A stretch of 64,000 nt of DNA from contig WNNJ02000347.1 of the NCBI GenBank assembly GCA_012934845.2, positions 62,001 through 126,000 on the forward strand. The letters are read 5' to 3'. The notes under the pieces were generated by a model that made no database searches, had not been told where the DNA came from, and worked only from the letters and a program-made list of their open reading frames with translations. Each line of letters opens with the position of its first letter. Position 1 is the first letter of the stretch. The position numbers and the translations under genes were made by a program. This stretch comes from Pomphorhynchus laevis (taxonomy: Eukaryota > Acanthocephala > Palaeacanthocephala > Echinorhynchida > Pomphorhynchidae). This document shows, in pieces, positions 11,050-24,431 of this stretch.

Positions 11050-13660
11050 CAAATTCAGAAAGGATGTTATTTTAATCTGCTAATGTCTTCACGGCCTCAG
11101 GTCCACAGGGATCTGAGCCCTCCAGCCAATCCAACACGCCGCTCTCCGATTAAACCACCCGGGGTCTCATCCCCCCAGAAGAATCCAATAGAGGCGGACA
11201 ATGCTCGGTAATCTCAAGATTAGGAGCTTGAGAAACCTTAGTCTTTGCTCTGGGGGATGTCCTCTTGAAAATAAGACTAATCCCGAGTTAGCCCAAGTAC
11301 TCCAGAGGCGCACTTGAGTTTTCCCATTCACTGACAGATGCTAAGCCCGTTTCAAGGCCCACCTAGCTTTCTTCAGAATACGTTTGAGTCTATCCATGTC
11401 AGCTTTCGCTAACCAGTTCACCGTAATGGTAAACCCCAGGTATTTTACTCGACTTGTGAAGGTAGGGAGTGGTTGATTAGTCAATATGGAAGAAAGATCT
11501 GAGAGTGCTAGTCTCTATTTTTTTCTTTGTCGCAGGAGCGCCATGAAAGACAACCACCTGGGATTTGGAGGAGTTTAAAATAAGATTGGATATGTGTAAC
11601 TGATCTTTTAATCTTAAAAAGAAACGGCTGATGTCAGCGATTACATCTTTGCACCTGCGTCCAGTGAACAGGGCTGTGGTATCATCAATGTATACCATTA
11701 GATGTTGGTCGCGTTTAAAGTTTTTGTAAAGTTCAATGGATGCAGCAAGATACAAGATCGGAGAAAGTGGGGATCCTTGAGGCACACTCGTAATAGGGTA
11801 GAACTAACATGCATCAGGGTGATCTTCATAGAATAATCGCTTAGTATGAAACAATATTTCCACCCTGTTAACAATTCTCGCAGGCAACCCAAAAGACCTG
11901 AGAGAAGAGATAACAAAATGAATGGAAATGAGGTCAAATGCAGCAGAAAAATCAAGAAAGACAGCTACAGCTAGCTGATGACTGTTATCTTAACAAAACT
12001 GATTCACTTCACCTATTGCTGAATGAACCGAGCGATCTTTTACTTACCCATGAAAACTTGATGGGATTAAATTTCGACTACTTAGATGGTCGCGGATTTT
12101 ACGCGCAAGCGCTTTTTCGTAAATGGAGATGAGGGAATTTTGAATCGAAATGGGTCGCAGATCATTGGGACATGAGATTGGATTACGCTTAGGAGAAAAA
12201 TTCTGCGACTAATATTGATACCAGCTAAAGCGGATGGTGAGGTTAAAAGCATTGTGACAGCCACTTCTCTTCTCTGATCGGCTGTCAAAAGCTGACAGAC
12301 CCGAGAATATAGTGTAGTGACGGATTTGGAGATGCCCGGAAGTGGACCCCAAGAGTTTAGGATATCTGTAACAGATTAGTCCCTACTCCTAAAGCCACTC
12401 CACGACGGGATTGGTTGGGGAGATTGAGTGGATCCATAGTTATGTAGGGATAGTGACTCTTCCAATACTCTGTCAAGGCCAATGCTCCCAATCCAAACCA
12501 CAGCCCTATCCTTCCAGCAGACAAACTTCTCTTTCTTGAGTATCTTCCAAAAGGAAGACAGAAGGATTAAGGTGGGCAAGGCTCGCCTTATCCCTGCTCA
12601 GCTAGAACCTATATGTAGAGCTTCAGTATTCATTCGAGAGTGCCTGTCTGGTGGAAACAGAGATATTGGGAAAGTGAAGCATTTTAGCCAGGACCTTGAG
12701 TTTTGTTGGAGTGGGATTGTAAATACGACCTTTATAGGTAGTCGAAAGTAACGCGGTAACTTGCGATGATAGGTAGAATTAAATTCGGTTAAACTCTCAT
12801 TACCAATCATGGGGAAGAGTTGGATAGCTGCCTGAAAAAAACCACTCTGATGGGATGAAAGTGAAACCTCCTTCTAAGCAACGTATCTTCCTATATCCTC
12901 CAACGAATTAGGTCAGAAGAGGTGGTCTCTTGTTGTCGTGACTGCTCACTATAGATGGGTTATAGCAATCACAACTTATGAAGCAGTAATATGTCGAGGA
13001 GAGAATTTGTTGTTGAGCAATGACAGGTGGGGAACGGTGGTTTGTGAATAAGATAGTCATTCCTGGCTCTGCGAAGTGCTGCATTAATCCAACGACCAGT
13101 TCTGTCGTTGAAATCACCAAGTAACATGTCATAGCCACCACTTAAAATACGATCCAGGAGATTACGGTTTTTGTGAATCTCTCCTATGCGGATGTAGATA
13201 TTGGCTATACTAATGCGTTTACCGTTTTTACAAAGTGATATAGCTAAACAAGAGAGGGTTGAACAAGAGTAGTTTAACAGGAGGGAAGATCTTTAGGAGC
13301 ATTTAACTAGGGTTAAAAGACCTCGAGAAGAAGTGGAGTAAGGTGGGGTTATGTACGGAGTATAGTGGGTATAGATGTGCTTAGGGATAAATCGAGTAAT
13401 GTCCTGAGCGAGCCGGATAGACCGCATCTCCTGAAGGACTATAACATCTGCATCTCTACCAGATAAAAGTATAAGGACAGGAGCACCTCCCGAATTCCAC
13501 TGAAGGATATTCAGTGAAAATGGTTCTTGATTACTTTGCATTGTGTTGATTTAGCTGGAGTGAGATTCCTCTCCTAGTCCAAACCAGGAGTGAGAAGGTT
13601 TCACTTCACACCCCCAGCCTGACTAGGGTGAGGCACTTGCTCACCGGGCATGTCTCGGAA
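11050..13660 (-). pseudogene. Jockey/I-group LINE, minus copy 1 (ORF2 plus ORF1 end)
   Basis: Read right to left. The ORF1 C-terminal remnant lies at about 13660-13560. The endonuclease starts at 13541 (FSLNILQWNSGG, then DVIVLQE). The DRTGRWINAALC-type block lies near 13100. RT follows with MPQGSPLSPILYLAA (11785-11740) and VYIDDTTALFTGRR (about 11700-11660). The 3' non-coding part at 11090-11280 matches 36520-36700 of the second copy closely (the CGGCCTCAGG and CACCCGGGGTC region). Multiple stops and frame changes are present. The better copy at 36385-40264 has YADD at the same place. Clade within the Jockey/I group is not resolved. Confidence 0.8.
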
Positions 13661-14330
13661 CTGTCTTATCCACAATCACAAAGGGAGATGCAACTTCAGA
13701 TAGAAAGATCTTGCGACGAGCATCCATATGCATTATAGGTCTGCGATACGCCTTATCATAATATAAGTATAATATATAATATTCTTCGTTTAAATACGAA
13801 GAATACGTTTTATACGAAATATTGAACGATCTTGTTATCATTTTGTGTGCTGAAAGATCCCACCGGCCCTATCAATTTTGTTTCACAGGCTGACTGTAAA
13901 TCGTACTAGGGTTTCGTGAATTTACCATTCAAAGAGTGCACCTTAGATTTTAAAGAACAACTGTTTGACAGGCATTGTCAAGGATTGAAATAACCTTCAA
14001 AGAAAAAATAATATGACTAAGTCAAAAGCCAACTTCAAAATGAATTACCGCTATACATTTTAGCTGGTTTTTACTTTCTCTCTCCTTCCTTTCAAGTTTT
14101 TGTATTTCTTCATGTGATGGTACCATATGAATTGTAAATAGTCTTCTAAATTAAGCAAAATTTTCAGCATTCGTATTTAAAGTGAAATTGTGTCCACGTA
14201 ATGATGAACTATTTCGAAATTGGAATAAACCAACAAGTACGTGCATGGGAATTTTAAGAGATCACCATACAATATTGATCTATCCATCATTGAGCGAATG
14301 GTAAATGGAAGGAGTATGAAGACGCATAAG
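13660..14330. other. Spacer, no gene seen
   Basis: AT-rich sequence after the ORF1 remnant of the minus-strand LINE. A perfect 10-bp hairpin (TATTCTTCGT, loop TTAAAT, ACGAAGAATA) lies at 13780-13805. No domain is recognised on either strand. Confidence 0.4.
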
Positions 14331-15480
14331 GGTCAATATTTAATTAAATACCGCTTTTTCCGGTTCTCCAATTTTGCATAACGGAAGGTATTAGTAAGAT
14401 ACGTAAGAGCTTATTCGGCTTTTAACCGAGGATAATCATATTTCGAGATATTCAATTTTTATTTTTTTTTAGAAAAAATAATTAAAAATTAAAGATAAAA
14501 ATGTGTAGAAAATTTTTTTTCTCAAATATTTCAATTATGGACACAACGATTTTTCATATTTGAATCATCGAAGTCGAATATACCTACTATCAAAATTTTG
14601 CTCAACTCAACTCCCAAATGAAGAAAAATATAATGTTCAATTAGGGGATGAGTTTTTCAATTTAGGTTTTAACCACGACAATGACAAAAATAAATCATCT
14701 TGATGAAATGTTTTAACTTAAAAAACTCTCTACTGTCGTCCAAAATGTTTCCACGACGATGTAAATTATTAAGGCGCGAATTTCATTTCCAAACATATTC
14801 GCTTAAATTAAGGTATATCCATCCTTTATTTAAAAATAAGGGTAATGTTAAGTTAAATACAGCCTTTTTCCGGTTCTCAAATTTTGCATAACGGAAGGTA
14901 TGTACGATACGTACGTGCTTATTCGGCTTTTAATCAAGGATAATCATATTTCAAGATATTTAATTTACAATTTTTTAGAAAAAATAATTAAAAATAAATA
15001 TATGTAGTGCATATTACGACCTGAAACGTTAAATAACTCATCAATAGACAATAACATAAAAACAAAAAGTATATCAAATAAAAGTTAAAAAATTATGATA
15101 AAAAAGTTTATGAAAAATATATTTTTTGAGATAAAAAAAATTTTTCTCAAATTTTTCAATTATGGACACAACGATTTTTTCATAATATTTGAATCAGCCG
15201 AGTCGAATCTGTCAGAATGACAGATTTTGACGATCCGGTTTTTTTCTCCATTTTCAAAATTTTTAAAAATTGGGGTAATGTTTAGTTAAATACCGCCTTT
15301 TACCGGTTCTCATATTTTGCATAATGGAAGATATTATTAGTAAGATACGTAAGAGCTTATTCGGCTTTTAACCGAGGATAATCATATTTCGAGACATTTA
15401 ATTTTGGCATTTAATTTTTAATTTTTTAGAAAAAAATAAAAAATAAAAATAAAGATGTATAGAGCATATTGCGGTTATAA
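14331..15480. repeat. Three-copy AT-rich repeat beside an LTR fossil
   Basis: A block containing TTTTTCCGGTTCTC, TTGCATAACGGAAGG and GCTTATTCGGCTTTTAA recurs at about 14350-14450, 14860-14960 and 15295-15395 (steps of about 510 and 433). A second word, TTATGGACACAACGATTTTT, recurs at 14534 and 15159. Copies differ by substitutions and small length changes. The array ends where the gypsy-like remnant begins, so it could be derived from terminal repeats or be an independent satellite. Confidence 0.7.
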
Positions 15481-15489
15481 CAAAACAGT

Positions 15490-18360
15490 TTCATTTATCC
15501 TTTTGCCTTTGTGCTCTAACGGAAAACTCACAAACTATTTCGGTCACCGAGGTGAAAGTCAGATGGAGCGATATGATACAAAGCTTTGATGGGTCAAGTA
15601 GAGAAGATTGTTCAGAATGGGTCAAGAAAATCGAACTTGTTTCAAGCAAAAAACTATCGGAAATCTTGAGCATGTAATACCCTTATTTCTGAGTGGTGGC
15701 GCTTTCTTGCAGTGTATGATTCACTGAGCGAGGAAGTTAAGAAAAATTACGACCTGGTCAAAAAAGCTTCGACAACAGCTTAGTTGATATATTATCACGA
15801 CTTAGTTGATATATATGTAGCAGACTTAAATAAGCTTGCAAACTCCGTCGATTCTACACAGGATAAGGACGCATGGATTAAAGTTGTGCTTGTCAATTGA
15901 TTATCGCGATAAATTTCGACTTAAATTGAAACTAGTGCACAGTTTGAAGGCCTCGCTCTTAACGATGCTGTGGACTTAGCCCGTAGTATAAGACAGCTAA
16001 CCTCGAGCGCTTCAGAATTTCCTACAAGGTGCCCTCTCGATTATGACAAAATAGTTGCTACAGTAGGACGATCACTTACTCAAGATCGTGATAAATCAAA
16101 TAATGATATTGAAAGAGCCTTATGTAAATCATATCATACGTTTACGGAGCAATGCAGGTGCTATGGTTGTAGTAAATTCAACCATATTAGACGAGATTGT
16201 CCAAAAAACGAAGATCGGAAGGTTGTGTGAATGGCGCAGCAGCTTTCTATCATCTAAAAGCGCCAATTCATTCGATCAATGTAATCGTTAACGGTATCTA
16301 TTACATGGATCTTATTTATACAGGGTCTAGTAAGACAGTTGTATTTAATGGAGTTCGTTGTAATCGCCCATCGAATGCAATCACTCATAACATTATCCAT
16401 CTGGGTGGGAGACTGGTTCAGTCAGTTAAAACAAATTGCCGTATTAGAATTGATTTCGGGTGTTTCGATTGGCAATATTTACGGTCACAAATGAAGACTG
16501 GTTTCATCTTACTAATTGGTATGGACTTAATAAGTCAAATAGGTGGTGTGCATATTAATGGCGAAGGTATGGCGAAGTTCGAAAATACATCGAGTCTGTG
16601 AAAACATAAAAAGACGAGGAACCGATGTTAAGAATTTCCGACCGAGATTTCGATACTCGGTTTGTAAGGGACGATGAATCGTTAATTGGGTTTTGAAAGA
16701 TAAAATGGTGCACCTTACTAATCAGGTTGGACATTATAATATGGATGAGCAAACTTATACCACCGTCGATAATGAAATACAAACATGAATAGATCGAAAA
16801 TGACTTATCAAGTGTTATCGACCCCCAAAGAAACGTGATACCAATTTAGCCGTTTATCATTCTAACAAGAATAAAACCAGATCTGTGTTGGATTTTAAGA
16901 AGTTGAATACTTTTGTTTCAAGCCATTCTCCCGATGGAATTGTATACTCGGAGAAATTACGGGATTGAGATGTATGGAATTTAAGACCACGTAATTGAAC
17001 CGCTGTGCTGTATATTTACAAATTCATGTCAATAAGAGCGTCCATCAATATTAATGTTTCCAGTGGAGTGGATACGATTAGTTTCTCATGCGATTTTGGT
17101 TTGGACTATCGGTAGCGTCAAAGATAATGACAGTCGTGGTCCGAAGAATTCTAGAATCAAATCAAAGAGTCCGGGCCGTTACAAGTCACTATATTGATGA
17201 TGTGATGGTTTATAATGACATTGTAGAAATCGAACGCGTTATTGCAGCCTTCCAAAAGTACGGTAGTGAACTAAGACCTGTGACAATTGATGGATCGAGA
17301 GTTCTTGAATTGCAAGTTCGATCAGATGGCAGTCAATTAAATTGGTCACGCGCTGCAGGCATTCCCAAGCCTCTTTTGAAACAGAATAAGAGAGATCTGT
17401 TAAGAGATCTATTATCTATATACGAGATATCGTAGAAGACAACGCATGGATTCGCAAATTAAACGACAATAATCATATTAATTTAGCAGAATTGTAAGTA
17501 TACTTAGAATTAATATCGTGTTGAGCTGGAAGTTAGTAAATGCTGAAATCATGACCAACTTTTTACGATGTATAATTGGATTAAGTCGATTGTTACTAAA
17601 GATAAATCTGTTCGAACAGGAACTCTTGGTGCTTCTCTCATAAACGACGACTGGTGATGTTAGACAACCTTATTAAGGAGTATAAACTAAATATTCACAT
17701 TATTACTGTAACATCAACGTCTAGCATTGCAGATGAACTTACTAGGGTCCCATCGAAATGTGGAAAGTCGAAGTTAGCCATTGAACAAATGACATTGATA
17801 GGACTTGATAAAATGATAAGATGACAACGCTAGAATCGATGAAGCATGTGCATTATATTCACCACATGAAAGTTAATAGAGGGATGTTTCTTCGCAACCA
17901 CTTATCTCCAAATCATTTTCTTAATCGGAAAAAATAGCTCAAATTGCAAAAAAATGTGCATAATGTAATCGACTAGATGCGCATCCTGAAGTACAAGGTT
18001 CGGGTGGTTTAAGCGTTTTGAAAAATTGGTGGCGCATTGTTGCGGACATTACGCATTATAGTAACGATGTATTTTACGGTTATCGATTGCGGCCCTAGTC
18101 GGTTTTGCATATGACGAAAAGTAACGTCGGAATCGTCAGATTGTATAATAAATAATTTGAACCAAATATTTCGTGAACGAAGTCCTCCTTGTGAGTTGAT
18201 GCTTGATAATAGTAAAATGTTTCACTCTCAAGTCGGTTACGGTTTCTGTCGAAGTTATGGCTGTGAAATAAGATTCAGATGTGCTTATCGGCCGTGGAAG
18301 AATGAAGTTATCGAGCGCTCGCACTGAAAAATAAAGAAAATGGAGCGTACACAGGTTCAG
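15490..18360 (+). mobile_element. Ty3/gypsy-like LTR retroelement fossil, many breaks
   Basis: An old LTR-element copy on +. Parts in order: a gag-like region with one CCHC zinc knuckle (about 16150-16195), an aspartic-protease-like region (about 16270-16560), reverse transcriptase (about 16980-17435, YIDDVMVYND motif) and an integrase with zinc-binding and core parts (about 17820-18330). Order protease, RT, integrase fits the gypsy group rather than copia. It is clearly broken, with well over ten breaks, and no matching pair of long terminal repeats was recognised. It is probably old. Confidence 0.65.
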
Positions 18361-18620
18361 GTGTCTTGCAGATGGTATAATTTAATAATATAATATATGG
18401 CTTCCGCACCTTTGTTGTGGATGTTCCTCTCTCGTGGAATCATCTGCCTATTCATATCCGCCAATCAACATTAATGTCGTGCTTTAAACGCCTAATCCGA
18501 TGTCATTTAAACAATTAATTAATAAACCTGTATAACTTCTGCTGTGTTTTTGTTAGTGGACTTGTAAGCGTGCAGCTGTCACGCATTTGCTACATTAAAT
18601 AAATTATTATTAAAAAATTG
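18360..18620 (+). mobile_element. L2/CR1-group LINE, 3' end only
   Basis: About 200 bp matching 940-1140 of copy a, including CGTGGAATCATCTGCC and CATATCCGCCAATCAACATT. It ends in GACTTGTAAGCG, a stem-loop at 18568-18584 and TTAAATAAATTATTATTA. It is strongly 5'-truncated, as expected for target-primed insertion, and lies directly after the LTR fossil. Confidence 0.8.
18568..18584 (+). other. LINE 3' stem-loop (copy at 18360)
   Basis: GCGTG pairs with CACGC around a 7-base loop. Homologous position to the stems at 1091, 20124 and 47052. Confidence 0.6.
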
Positions 18621-20050
18621 AATAATCCGAGCTACAGGATCCCACCTTGTCTTACTAAATTAAAGTCCAAACAAACCTCCCCAAAATACAACTTTCCCGA
18701 ACTACTTTTATGTTCTCTGTAAAAGGTTTCAATAATTTTGCACATCCTCGTTGAAATTAGAATCTTACGCTCTGGAATTGCATGGTGATCAAGAATTGCT
18801 CATGCACTGAAACTTGTTACGATGACATCCCTTGGAGAGGTCATTTGTACATTCTTCTATATAGTTATCGGTGTATCTAATCAGGAACATTTTTATATTA
18901 GTACTATTTTGATGTGCAGCTTACAAGTTGCAGAAGTATTTCGTCCATCACTTTATACTGCTGTTGAATAATTCAATGGAATTATCAGCATTTAGCCTTG
19001 CTTTGTCGATCCTTGAGTGACGATCTGAGTATTTCTGATTAACATTAAATCTATGAAAATTGCCTTTCAGAAAAACTATTTCCACTTAACTTGCTAAATC
19101 CTCTCAAAACGTTTTCTTATTAGATATTGTCATAACGTAATAGTTTTTAATGATGACCTATATTCCTTATTCGAAATCACGTATATTATTTATTAGTCAA
19201 TTCATAAAAATTAATTTTTATTTTTAATTTTAATAATAAATCTTATCGTTATTATTATTTTTAGAAGGCTTTGCCATATCGACATCGTAATATTTAACCA
19301 TCTAGTTCCATCGTGTTCAAAATTTGCCAAAACCGCGTTTCAGTACCATGAATCCCGAAAGTGCACCCAATACGGATAAAGAATAACTGCAGTAGAGAGG
19401 TGAATTTTTCTATCTGCAGCTTTTTCGGCTTCTAGTAGTATGGGTCAAGACGCAGATTGAATGTTGAAGAATTTTGCTAAAATACACAATGTCAAGACCG
19501 GGCAAGAGTACACTGATGTTATTTGTCAATTGAGAAGAAAGATTGGATTCGCCAAGTACAGGCAACTTATCAAGCAATAAGGGCAGTCGCTCCTCACGAG
19601 GCAATCCTTATCATTTGAGAGATATACACTTGAATTAAGAAGATTGCGATAAGTTAGAATAGAGAATTTAATGAGAACAAGTTAAACTTTTATCAAGCTT
19701 AAAAAGCTTAGCCAAACTTTGCATGATCACAATTTGAAAAAAAATACAAAATAAAATAAAAATAAAAGACTGTCAAGGAAATCAACAAGCAAAAAAGTAC
19801 AAATCACTGCAAATATGCCAATAAATCGTTTGTCTTCTCGATCATCCATTTCTTTAATAATTTTTTGAACAAATGCAGACACCAGTATAATTTCTTACAT
19901 ATGTGGCCTCATAAACTTTAACGGTCTATATACTTATAATTATTAATGCATTATCTGTTACTACACATAGACCCCAGTATGACTTGCAGTCAGTTATTAA
20001 GTTTATTCATCTACTCTGAACGAAAATGTAGTCAATTTAATTTCATCCAG
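18620..20050. other. Spacer with a possible LINE C-terminal relic
   Basis: AT-rich, without open genes. At 19470-19590 the + strand reads QEYTDVICQLRRKIGFAKYR. This fits the tail block of the restriction-like-endonuclease LINEs (compare YSEELTKLRSKIGIQLARS near 61799-61857). It is only about 50 codons long and interrupted, so the assignment is tentative. The remainder shows nothing recognisable. Confidence 0.35.
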
Positions 20051-20180
20051 TCTAACGCCAAATCCGATCCCATTTAAACAATTTATCTGCTTGACTTTTT
20101 CATTTTTGTTAGTGGACTTGTAAGCGTGCAGCTTGTACGCATTTGCCACGTTAAATAAATTTGTATTATTATTCTGAAAC
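20050..20180 (+). mobile_element. L2/CR1-group LINE, extreme 3' tail
   Basis: Only the last 130 bp of the element. It starts at CGCCAAATCCGATCCC, equivalent to 1025 of copy a, and includes the stem-loop at 20124-20140 and the TTAAATAAATTTGTATTATTATT end. Confidence 0.8.
20124..20140 (+). other. LINE 3' stem-loop (copy at 20050)
   Basis: GCGTGCA pairs with TGTACGC around GCT, seven pairs with one G-U. Homologous to 1091, 18568 and 47052. Confidence 0.7.
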
Positions 20181-20189
20181 TGCCATGGC

Positions 20190-20590
20190 GTATTTTATGT
20201 TGGAAATCCGTATTCATTGCAATGAGATTGTATGATATAAAAACGTTGACAACTTGATTACCATTATGCTATAATCTTCCAATCGTATAATTACTCACGA
20301 AAGGTATTGCTGTGTTCGATAACTCCTGCTGAACATTGAACTCATCTTCGACTATAAGGAAGTCAATGTAGTATACGTTCGATATAATTATGTCCAGCTC
20401 CCCGTAAAACGATCGGCAGCTATTTGTGGACGCGAACTTGTCGGAACGTATATACACAAAACTGTACATTTTACATTCCTTCCTCTTAACCAAATTGATA
20501 CCATCCTATATGATATCGTGTAATGAACAAGTTATTTTCCATTGCAGTTTGGTAATGAAAAACTTAACAGGTTTAATGGTTTTTTAACAG
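20190..20590. other. Spacer, no assignable gene
   Basis: A minus-strand reading frame of 74 codons (20493-20269) exists here but shows no recognisable motif or signal. I do not call it a gene. Confidence 0.3.
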
Positions 20591-20599
20591 AAAACTCAA

Positions 20600-23270
20600 C
20601 ACAAGTGTAAATTTAAAAAATTTAAGAATTTATTATTATATACAGGGCTTTGACCGAAAAGGCTGTTTTGTCCGCTCATCGTACATTACAATACATGAAA
20701 CAAATATATCAATTTCAACCAAACCAAGGATAAGAACTTCCAATGTTGCCTTGATCAGCGTGTCTTATTCAAGTGTTAACCATGGCTTTGAATTGACTCA
20801 ATGATGACGCAGTCATGATGTCGTGAGGCAATGCGTTTCACAACTTTCTCACTCTGCGTGACAATCACGATACCATTGTCGACCTTCCAATTTGTCCTGC
20901 GCGTAACGCGAGAGAATGACCCCTGCGACTTTGTCGGACATTCAATTCAACACATTCACTTGGGTAGCCGTCTATCCCCTTTACTATAGACCACATTGCA
21001 AACAGATAAAGAACGAGTGGTCTGGCTTGCACTGATATCATGCTATTGAAGTTAAACGATCACTATAACTCATTATTTTACATCCTCGAACGGGCTTGCT
21101 GCCACAACGTAGAATTCTCTCCAAATCCCTCATTTTACCTCTTGTCGGAGGGAATTATGCCTGGATAGAGCATATTCGATATGGGGACGAACAAGCGCAT
21201 TATATATCCGAGCAAAACACTGAGGAAATATTGACAATAAACAAGTTTTAATCAGATAAATTATCTTCGTTGCTGAACTGCGACGTCTTTCAGTATCCAT
21301 TCTAGTTTTAAGAGACGATTGGATAAGTATGCCAAGATCACGAACCAGATTGGTCGAAATGAACTATATGTCCCCACACTATACAAGAAGACACATTGGA
21401 CCTGCCGAGACGAAATTGTGAGCACTTAGAAATGTTTAACAATACCCCAGTAAAAAAACACTCCATGTATAAACCCTGTCAATGTCACGCTGTAAGCGGA
21501 TATGGTCATCTGCAGATATGACCTCACACCATATTTTGATGTCGTCAGCAAAGGCTAAACACGGACAATGAAGCTGTGTGAGTAAACTGTTCATGAACAT
21601 GTTAAAGAATAAAGGTCCTAGTACAGAACCATGAGGAACTCCTGACGTAATTAAATGTGGTGAAGATAGGGTACTACCAACTCGTACTCTGAAAGATCTG
21701 TTAGATAGAAAATCTCTAATCTATTCTATAACTGAGCTATTAATGCCGTAGCTGGCCACTGTTTGAATGAGGACACTATGGAAAACACGATCAAACGCAC
21801 GACTAATATCGAACAGAATAACGTCAACTGCCTTTCCTTGAGACATGGATTCAATCCAGGCCTCACGAGAAGACAAAAGGTTGGTAAGGCAAGAACGTCC
21901 TTTTCTGAAGTCATGTTGCATAAAGCTATGCTGACCTGATATGCTCAAGTGTCTGAATATATGTTCGTGGATGATCCTTTCCAGTACCTTACCCAAATGA
22001 CTTGTAAGACTTATAGCTCGATATTTGTCTGCTAGCCGCGGGTCACTTTTTGAATCCTGGCACCACAATCGCACTCTTCTATTCAGATGATACCTTCATG
22101 CTATCCAGAGATGCCTGAAACAAGCTAGTGATCGAAGGAGTCAAATGTTGACTCAGCACCTGAGTAGATACGGATGAATATCATCAGGACCTGAAGAAGA
22201 TGAAGACGACAAATGTGATAACATCCAAGCCACATCATCCACATTGATTACAATAGAACCACTAATGCATGTAGGAAAACTGACTGACTGAACACTATCC
22301 TCTATGGTCGAGCTAGCATTATGTATGTCAAATGCATTAGCGAACTCATTAGCAACGTCAGAAGGGGAATCAAGCAACTTACTGTCCGATGATAATCTAG
22401 TGATTGCACAATAAGTACGCGTACTTTGACGAACATATGACCAAAAGCGTTTGAAACAGCTATTTAAAGATTGCACAATTTGGTCCTCATATTCCATACG
22501 TTTCTTAATTCTGAGGCGTTTATATGCATTGCGAGCAAGTTTGAATTGAGCAATCAAATTACCTTTATGTCTACACCTTCGGAACAAAAGTGTTGCGTCT
22601 TTTGAGAGCTTCACGTAGACTACTGTCAAACCACGGAGGCTTCTTATGATCAGTTTTACTTATTAATCTACGCGGAGCAAAATAATCAGATATACGAATC
22701 AGTAAATCTCGAATGAAATACCATCGTTTCTGGCTTCCAACATCACCACACTCAAAGTTCAACGAGGACACAAACTGTTGTAACATCTCAACATCAACAT
22801 GATGCTGTGATCTCTTCGTCAATGAAGGTTCGGCATCGATTGCAAGAATATCTGAAGCTATAGTCAGCTTAAACACCAAAACACAGTGATCAGTTTCTCC
22901 TATTGGAGGATTATGGGATAGGTCACATATCTGACCATCTCTTTGAGAAAATACAAGATCAAGTATATAACGTACGCTATCAGTCCCAAATCTAGTAGGA
23001 TCAGATGCATGCTGAATGAGTAATTGATTACATACCAAGAAATCCCATAGATTCTTATCCTCACTGAAACAGTTACCAATAATACTGTTGCCATATTGAT
23101 CAATCACCAGGGTCGGTAGATTAAAATCACCTGCTAAGATGAACGAGTGATCACGCATACTACAAGCTCTAGTTAAAATATTCATCAGCTCATCATCTAA
23201 AATGACTGATTTGGGTGTTCGATAAAGAACACCCAATGAAACGTGCAGGCTATATATAACAAGATCAACT
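20600..23270 (-). pseudogene. CR1-like LINE ORF2 with FADD box, minus copy
   Basis: Read right to left. Endonuclease: SFILAGDFNLPTLVIDQYG (about 23149-23093), QHASDPTRFGTDSVRYILDL and PIGETDHCVLVFKL (about 22912-22872, SDH-type block). Linker: KKRMEYEDQIVQSLN. RT: SSSSSGPDDIHPYLLRC (to 22153), YRAISLTSHLGKVLERIIHE (about 22027), RKGRSCLTNLL, DVILFDISRAFDRVFHS, SGVPHGSVLGPL (about 21640) and LAFADDIKIW (about 21560-21530). The 3' non-coding end reads GCCTTTTCGGTCAAAGCCCT, then TATATAATAATAAATTC, near 20670-20630. A few stops and frame changes break the frame (for example before IRDFLSNRSF near 21723). The + copy at 8270-10780 is the same family. Confidence 0.85.
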
Positions 23271-23279
23271 ATTAATCAC

Positions 23280-24399
23280 TCACAAGTTCCTTCTCCATTT
23301 GAATATCATACTATATTGCTTACCTAAACGATATAGGCCAAGCACCTTAATTTGGCCGACAAAGTCGCGGCTTTCGCCTGCGCATATCTGAGTTAGTACG
23401 GAATGTACATGGTCTAAATCCGCGTCCATTCTATTCTGCGTGGTGTATGATGATGGAGCCTCAGGCACATTCTGAAAGATTAGGCATCGATTTCGCGAGG
23501 CGCTACGCGCTTTACCCGATTGATTCGCTTTTTTGGTTTACCAGTCATAATGTGACTTGAACTAAAATTGTGAGGATTACGAATATGCGATGAACTTTGC
23601 TCTTCCCGATAATTGCAACTGTTTGCCATCAAATCTCCAGACACTTTGCGACCATCAGCATCGGCACATGCAACCAACTTACGACTTGTCGGCACTTTTT
23701 GCAGTTGATTGTGAGTCCGGTTCTATGGAACGCGTTCTATTTGAGAAACTGCAGTAGAACCATCAATCGATTCGGGTTGATCACGCAGTTTCTAGTTTTG
23801 GACTAAATGAGTATACAGAGAATAAGCGGGGTGTGCTTTGGTTTTACGGAGATCGTAGAGCGGCAAGGGCGAATCCCATCACTATATTCTTTGACACCTG
23901 GGAAGGTCAATTCTTGTCCTGCAAGGCTATTGCTGGAGATGCTCTGGTAAACCTCTTAGGTCACTGTACCGCACATGCGGGAGGGCTTACTGCCTCTTGT
24001 CCAGATGCGAATCGACCGAGCCTGTTCGCTAGTATCTCTCCATCAATTGATTGGTGTACTCAAGGTATCTTCTGAGGAAAGGCAAAGTTCATTCAATGCC
24101 AAGTGATTCGATTGGTAAGGTTTTGAAGAAGAGGATGAGATCAACTTTGTGATCTGATTTCTGAGATCATCAATTTGTGCTCGGAGTTCGTTGATTTGAT
24201 AGGTTGCGCAGAGCCCACACGTGAAATGGCCAATGTTCACTGCCTGATATTCAATAGGGTGAACGAGGATGCAGCATTGACAATCTTTTTGATCGCAAGC
24301 AACCTGTTTTTCAGAATACTGCACTGTTTGGCTAGGGATACGCTGCTTTCTTCGATTCCGCTTGTTTGCCACCGTTATTTTCGTCATTGTCAATTTCAT
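23280..24399 (-). pseudogene. CR1-like LINE ORF1 (zinc finger, coiled coil, C-terminal block)
   Basis: The first open segment (24399-24043) has a cysteine-rich finger: CDQKDCQCC, then GHFTCGLC, followed by a helix rich in leucine and charged residues (INELRAQIDDLRNQITKLI) likely to form a coiled coil. The last segment (23468-23280) reads DADLDHVHSVLTQICAG and DFVGQIKVLGLYRLGK, the conserved C-terminal module of this LINE group's ORF1. Frame changes separate the pieces. In this family ORF1 protein packages the element RNA. It lies just upstream of ORF2 (23270-20600), the normal two-ORF layout. Confidence 0.65.
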
Positions 24400-24431
24400 T
24401 ATGGATTTCCAATGAGTGTATGTTATGTACT

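Noticed and set aside
14331-15480. Long terminal repeat of the gypsy-like fossil
   Set aside because: Three copies lie on one side only, and no matching copy was found after the integrase part, so the link is not shown.
20269-20493. 74-codon minus-strand frame as a gene
   Set aside because: No motif, signal peptide, splice partner or promoter is visible; the length is within what chance allows in this DNA.
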